Positions 61,484-64,000 of a stretch of DNA of 64,000 nt are shown here, one piece after another (within the stretch, counting starts at the first letter, position 1; the number at the start of each line of letters is the position of its first letter). Position numbers and translations under genes: made by a program. A model generated the notes under the pieces. That model had not been told where the DNA came from, searched no databases, and saw nothing but the letters and a program-made list of their open reading frames with translations. Source of the DNA: Hoyosella sp. YIM 151337 (GTDB lineage Bacteria > Actinomycetota > Actinomycetes > Mycobacteriales > Mycobacteriaceae); NCBI RefSeq assembly GCF_026041215.1, contig NZ_JAPEIQ010000011.1, forward strand, positions 62,001 through 126,000. The letters run 5' to 3'.

Positions 61484-61499
61484 TGTGAGGGTAGTCACA
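61484..61499. promoter_or_regulatory. Perfect CRP site upstream of acs
   Basis: TGTGA-GGGTAG-TCACA is identical to the mycobacterial CRP consensus. It lies 147 bp upstream of the acs ATG, where CRP could activate. Confidence 0.75.
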
Positions 61500-61527
61500 A
61501 CGGCCTGCAGTGCACAGAGCGCTTTCC

Positions 61528-61543
61528 TGTGTGCGGAGTCACA
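61528..61543. promoter_or_regulatory. Second CRP-like site upstream of acs
   Basis: TGTGT-GCGGAG-TCACA matches nine of ten half-site positions and is centred 44 bp from the first site, about four helical turns. Confidence 0.55.
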
Positions 61544-61699
61544 TGCGCGCTGAGCGGTAGGCGTCGTGCGCTGGACGGCAGGTAACCGCCGTGGTCAGCA
61601 GCAGTGGAACGGAAGCCTCGGCGCTGCACGGCGAATTGGCTGCAACTCCCTGTAACGCCCGGGTCGCGGCCCCTGCGGCTGCGGCAGTAGCGCATCGGT

Positions 61700-62470
61700 A
61701 TGTTTGCGTATGTGTCTGACATTCTGGCCCCGATTCTGGATCTGCCGGGCGTTACCGAAGCCGCTGACAAGGCCCGTGACGTGCTGGGGCAAGCGCACCG
61801 TCACCGGGCGAATCGCCGGGAATGGGCGAAAGCTGCCACCGAAGCCGCGATCCGGGCAGCCCGCGCATCGTCAGCGCTTGACGGCGGGAAGACCGAGCTG
61901 AGCGCCTCCGGGCAGATCGAGGATCCGATACTCGCAGGTGCCGTGCGCGTGGCGCAGGCGCTAGACGGTGAGGGGCTGGCGAATCTGGGCCGCGTGTGGC
62001 AGCGGGCGCCCCTGCAGGCGCTGGCCAAGCTGCACGTGCTTGCCGCGTCCGACCTCGCGGAAGACCGTGAAGGACTGGGCCGCCCTCGAGGCGGCGCTGG
62101 AGTCGGGGAGCGGCTCGACATGCTCGCGCAGCTAGTCACGGGCGGAACGCGCGCACCAGCGCCGGTTGTTGCTGCGGTTGTGCACGGTGAGGTCCTCGCG
62201 CTCCGCCCGTTCGGCACGGCCGATGGGATTGTCGCGCGCGCAGCGTCGCGCCTCGTGGCGGTGACCTCTGGACTGGATCCACATAACCTCGGCGTGCCGG
62301 AGGCTGCGTGGCTGAAACGGCTGTCGGCTTACCGGTCCGGTGCTGAGTTGTTCGCGCAAGGCACCCCGGAAGGTGTGGGCAATTGGGTGATCTTTTGCTG
62401 TGGTGCGCTGGAAGCGGGTGGACGAGAGGCCCTCGCTATTGCTGATGCCGTCGCGGCAAAGCCGGGTTAA
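61700..62470 (+). CDS. Degenerate Fic-fold protein
   Basis: 256 residues. The Fic core reads RPFGTADGIVAR (169-180), against the canonical HPFxxGNGRxxR. Thus the catalytic His is Arg 169, the Asn is Asp 175 and the first Arg is Ile 177, while Gly 176 and Arg 180 are kept. LAKLHVLAASDL and the upstream SSALDGGKTELSASG resemble the Fic LHxxL and inhibitory-helix regions. It is probably not an active AMP-transferase. Homologues occur at this locus in mycobacteria (Rv3662c). It converges on the HAD phosphatase. Confidence 0.75.
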   Translation: MFAYVSDILAPILDLPGVTEAADKARDVLGQAHRHRANRREWAKAATEAAIRAARASSALDGGKTELSASGQIEDPILAGAVRVAQALDGEGLANLGRVWQRAPLQALAKLHVLAASDLAEDREGLGRPRGGAGVGERLDMLAQLVTGGTRAPAPVVAAVVHGEVLALRPFGTADGIVARAASRLVAVTSGLDPHNLGVPEAAWLKRLSAYRSGAELFAQGTPEGVGNWVIFCCGALEAGGREALAIADAVAAKPG

Positions 62471-62499
62471 AGCCCAAGAATTCAACGCAAACAATGAAA

Positions 62500-62531
62500 G
62501 CGGGCGGCGATTCTTCCGAATCTCCGCCCGC
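62500..62531 (+). terminator. Terminator of the Fic-like gene
   Basis: GCGGGCGGCGATT and AATCTCCGCCCGC pair with one mismatch around CTTCCG, 29 bp after the stop. No long T-run follows. Confidence 0.65.
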
Positions 62532-62862
62532 GTAGCACAGGCATCCTGGTTACCATGCGTGCTTTTAGGGTTGTGTGGGTTGGCCTCGGCGCAACCGTCA
62601 CTGCCTTTGGCGGGTCTCTACCCACAAGAGACCGTATCGCCGCAGAATAAGCGACGGCTCGCAGGCCCACAACACTTCTGCCCTTTCGCGGCATGTGCTC
62701 CGCGTGGGTACCTGGTGTCCGTACTAGGGATTCGCGGCCGGGGAGGTCGAGATCTTCTCTTTCGATTCGGCCTTAGCCTGCCGTGCTCCCGTACCTTCTT
62801 TGTACTCCTGACCCCGCACTGCCTGCAAGGAGTTTAGGGAGATTGGAGATGATCCAATTGAA
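62532..62862. other. Gene-free region between Fic-like and HAD genes
   Basis: A 31-codon plus-strand frame at 62555 (MRAFRVVWVGLG) has no ribosome site; minus-strand frames look like shadows. I see no convincing gene or RNA in these 331 bp. Confidence 0.4.
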
Positions 62863-63684
62863 TTATTTTCGTCTGCGAAAGTAAGCGAACGCGGCGGCAC
62901 CAGCTGCCAGCACGGCGCTGGCGCCCAGCGCCGCAGTGGCCGCCACCGTCTTTGTTGACGGCGCTGGCAGCTGCGCGCGCAGCGATACCGGATTGGAGAA
63001 CGTGAGGACTGGCCAGCCGCGCGCAGCCGCTTCACGCCGCAACTGGCGGTCGGGGTTCACGGCGGTGGGGTGGCCGACTGCCTCAAGCATCGGGATGTCC
63101 GCTGCTGAGTTCGAGTAAGCGTGAGAAACACGCAGGTCGTAGCCTTCGCGGTCGGCGAGCTCCTGGATCGCGTGAACTTTGGCTGCTCCGTGGCAGAAGA
63201 ACTCGAGCTCTCCGGTGTAGCGGCCATCCCTTATCGCCATCCTGCTCGCAAGCGCGTGTTTCGCGCCGAGAGCCATCGCAATAGGCGTAACGATCTCTGC
63301 GCCGGAGGCGGAAACGACAATCACGTCATGGCCGCGCGCAATATGGTCGGAAATCAGTGCGGCTGCCTCGCCGAAAACGAATGGCGTCACGATGTCATGA
63401 AGCGTTTCCTGAACGATCGATTCCACTTGAGCAACATCCCAGCCTTCGCACATTGAGGTGATGTGTGAGCGCAAACGATCAGTCTGCTCATGATCGGCAC
63501 CCGAAAGTAGGAATAAGAACTGCGCATAACTACTTTTCAGTACGGCGCGGCGGTTGATCAGGCCTTCTTCGAAGAAAGGCTTGCTGAAAGCGAGAGTCGA
63601 CGACCGCGCGATGACGGTCTTGTCTAAATCGAAGAATGCAGCAGGACGCTGCGCAGAGCTTGTGCTGCCGGATCCCTCATTCAC
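62863..63684 (-). CDS. HAD-family (SerB-like) phosphatase with C-terminal anchor
   Basis: 273 residues. HAD motif I is FFDLDKTVIARSS near 17-29 (nucleophile Asp and acid Asp), motif II lies in VIVVSASGAEIV, and motif IV in SNSAADIPMLEAVG. The C-terminus has a membrane helix and an RRRK tail (AATAALGASAVLAAGAAAFAYF). It belongs to the HAD-IB group near phosphoserine phosphatase, though the membrane tail suggests a lipid or envelope phosphate. In mycobacteria this gene (Rv3661) lies beside the 6C small RNA. Confidence 0.88.
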   Translation of the reverse strand: MNEGSGSTSSAQRPAAFFDLDKTVIARSSTLAFSKPFFEEGLINRRAVLKSSYAQFLFLLSGADHEQTDRLRSHITSMCEGWDVAQVESIVQETLHDIVTPFVFGEAAALISDHIARGHDVIVVSASGAEIVTPIAMALGAKHALASRMAIRDGRYTGELEFFCHGAAKVHAIQELADREGYDLRVSHAYSNSAADIPMLEAVGHPTAVNPDRQLRREAAARGWPVLTFSNPVSLRAQLPAPSTKTVAATAALGASAVLAAGAAAFAYFRRRK

Positions 63685-63821
63685 GGAACCCAGGATAGTT
63701 CCACCGCCACGAATCCGAAGCCAGGGGGCGCCTCAAGAACAGCTCAGACACTCAGATGCTGATGATGAACGAATCCAGAAAAGTCAGATGTTGAATGCGG
63801 AAACATTGCTGCAATCCCGTG

Positions 63822-63827
63822 TACTAT
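63822..63827 (+). promoter_or_regulatory. -10 box of the 6C RNA
   Basis: TACTAT is six to seven bases before the likely start of the small RNA (about 63834). A clear -35 box is not seen. Confidence 0.4.
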
Positions 63828-63833
63828 GAAGGC

Positions 63834-63925
63834 ACTCGGACATGATCCGGGTGAGTTCAGCCCGACCCCCCGGGGCTGAACTCCGACGACCCCCGCCCCC
63901 TCCCCCCTGGCGGGGGTCGTCCCAT
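63834..63925 (+). ncRNA. 6C small RNA
   Basis: Two perfect hairpins in tandem each carry six cytosines in the loop, the defining feature of the actinobacterial 6C RNA. The first is GAGTTCAGCCC and complement (63853-63883, loop C6 at 63866-63871). The second is GACGACCCCCGCC and complement (63885-63921, loop C6 at 63902-63907). It is divergent from the Rv3661-like phosphatase, as the B11/6C RNA is in M. tuberculosis. The loops can pair with G-rich ribosome sites of target mRNAs. Ends are approximate. Confidence 0.85.
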
Positions 63926-63963
63926 ATCTGGCACGATCCGCCGATACCGCTATAGCGCGGACT

Positions 63964-64000
63964 ATGGCGAAGCCTCCCAGCGGTGCAAAAGGGTACCGTC
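63964..64000 (+). CDS. Possible start of the next gene (ssd-like position), cut by the window
   Basis: ATG 63964 opens a frame (MAKPPSGAKGYR) that stays open to the edge, with TATAGC about seven bases upstream. In mycobacteria the septum-site gene ssd lies here in this direction. Only 12 codons are visible, so this is a positional guess. Confidence 0.25.
   Translation, partial: MAKPPSGAKGYR

Larger units (their letters stand above)
61338..61699. other. acs upstream region
   Basis: No gene was found in this 362-bp gap between acs and the divergent Fic-like gene. It holds two CRP-type sites and otherwise no recognised element. Confidence 0.5.

Noticed and set aside
62555-62650. 31-codon plus-strand frame (MRAFRVVWVGLG)
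   Set aside because: No ribosome site; length and sequence are compatible with chance.

Overview
The window comes from a mycolic-acid-type actinobacterium (order Mycobacteriales). The evidence is high-GC DNA, frequent GTG starts, many 4-bp ATGA/GTGA gene overlaps, WhiB4, a two-gene Get3-like ATPase pair, PonA2 with a PASTA domain, MarP, MurT/GatD and a 10-methyl fatty acid (tuberculostearate) gene pair. From about 8.4 kb to the right edge the order follows, inverted and with insertions, the Mycobacterium tuberculosis segment from Rv3722c down to about Rv3661. That comparison is from memory of the M. tuberculosis map. The genus cannot be fixed from the sequence; a Hoyosella/Rhodococcus-like organism would fit.

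Layout. 1-6 kb: a queuosine-salvage neighbourhood (tgt, YhhQ-type transporter, glutamyl-Q-tRNA synthetase) mixed with small membrane proteins and an unusual UppP. 6-8.1 kb: a two-gene operon (flavoprotein plus ACR3/BASS-type transporter) behind a Zur-like operator. 8.4-13.7 kb: tRNA-Ser, SRP RNA, an aspartate-aminotransferase-like gene, a methyltransferase and dnaX. 13.7-16.5 kb: methyltransferase/FAD-reductase pair for 10-methyl fatty acids. 16.6-18.7 kb: SRPBCC protein, YbaB, RecR and a P-loop kinase. 18.7-20.7 kb: MurT/GatD for lipid II amidation. 20.8-26.6 kb: six-gene Mrp Na+/H+ antiporter operon with mnhA and mnhB fused. 27-33 kb: leuA behind a leucine leader peptide, a saccharopine-dehydrogenase-like gene and lysC-asd. 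33.8-38 kb: katA, dps and a Trk/Ktr potassium system. 38.3-46.4 kb: coiled-coil protein, tRNA-Pro, phosphoesterase, ponA2, whiB4, the Get3-like pair, DUF4177 and RidA. 46.4-51 kb: an operon of Gfo/Idh oxidoreductase, acyl-CoA dehydrogenase, SDR, aminoglycoside-phosphotransferase-fold kinase and histidine phosphatase, resembling the 4-hydroxyacyl-CoA (ACAD10/11, Lva) route. 51-59.4 kb: MBL hydrolase, EspR-like regulator, crp, small membrane protein, nth, thioredoxin-like, Nudix, marP, ephE-like, holin-like and BON genes. 59.4-64 kb: acs with two CRP-type sites upstream, a degenerate Fic-like protein, a HAD phosphatase and a 6C small RNA at the right edge.

Several parts connect. The CRP encoded at 52.7-53.4 kb has a perfect consensus site upstream of acs and a near-consensus site upstream of whiB4. 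KatA, Dps and WhiB4 form an oxidative-stress theme. UppP, MurT/GatD, PonA2 and MarP concern the envelope. No insertion sequence, prophage, integrase or CRISPR array was seen.
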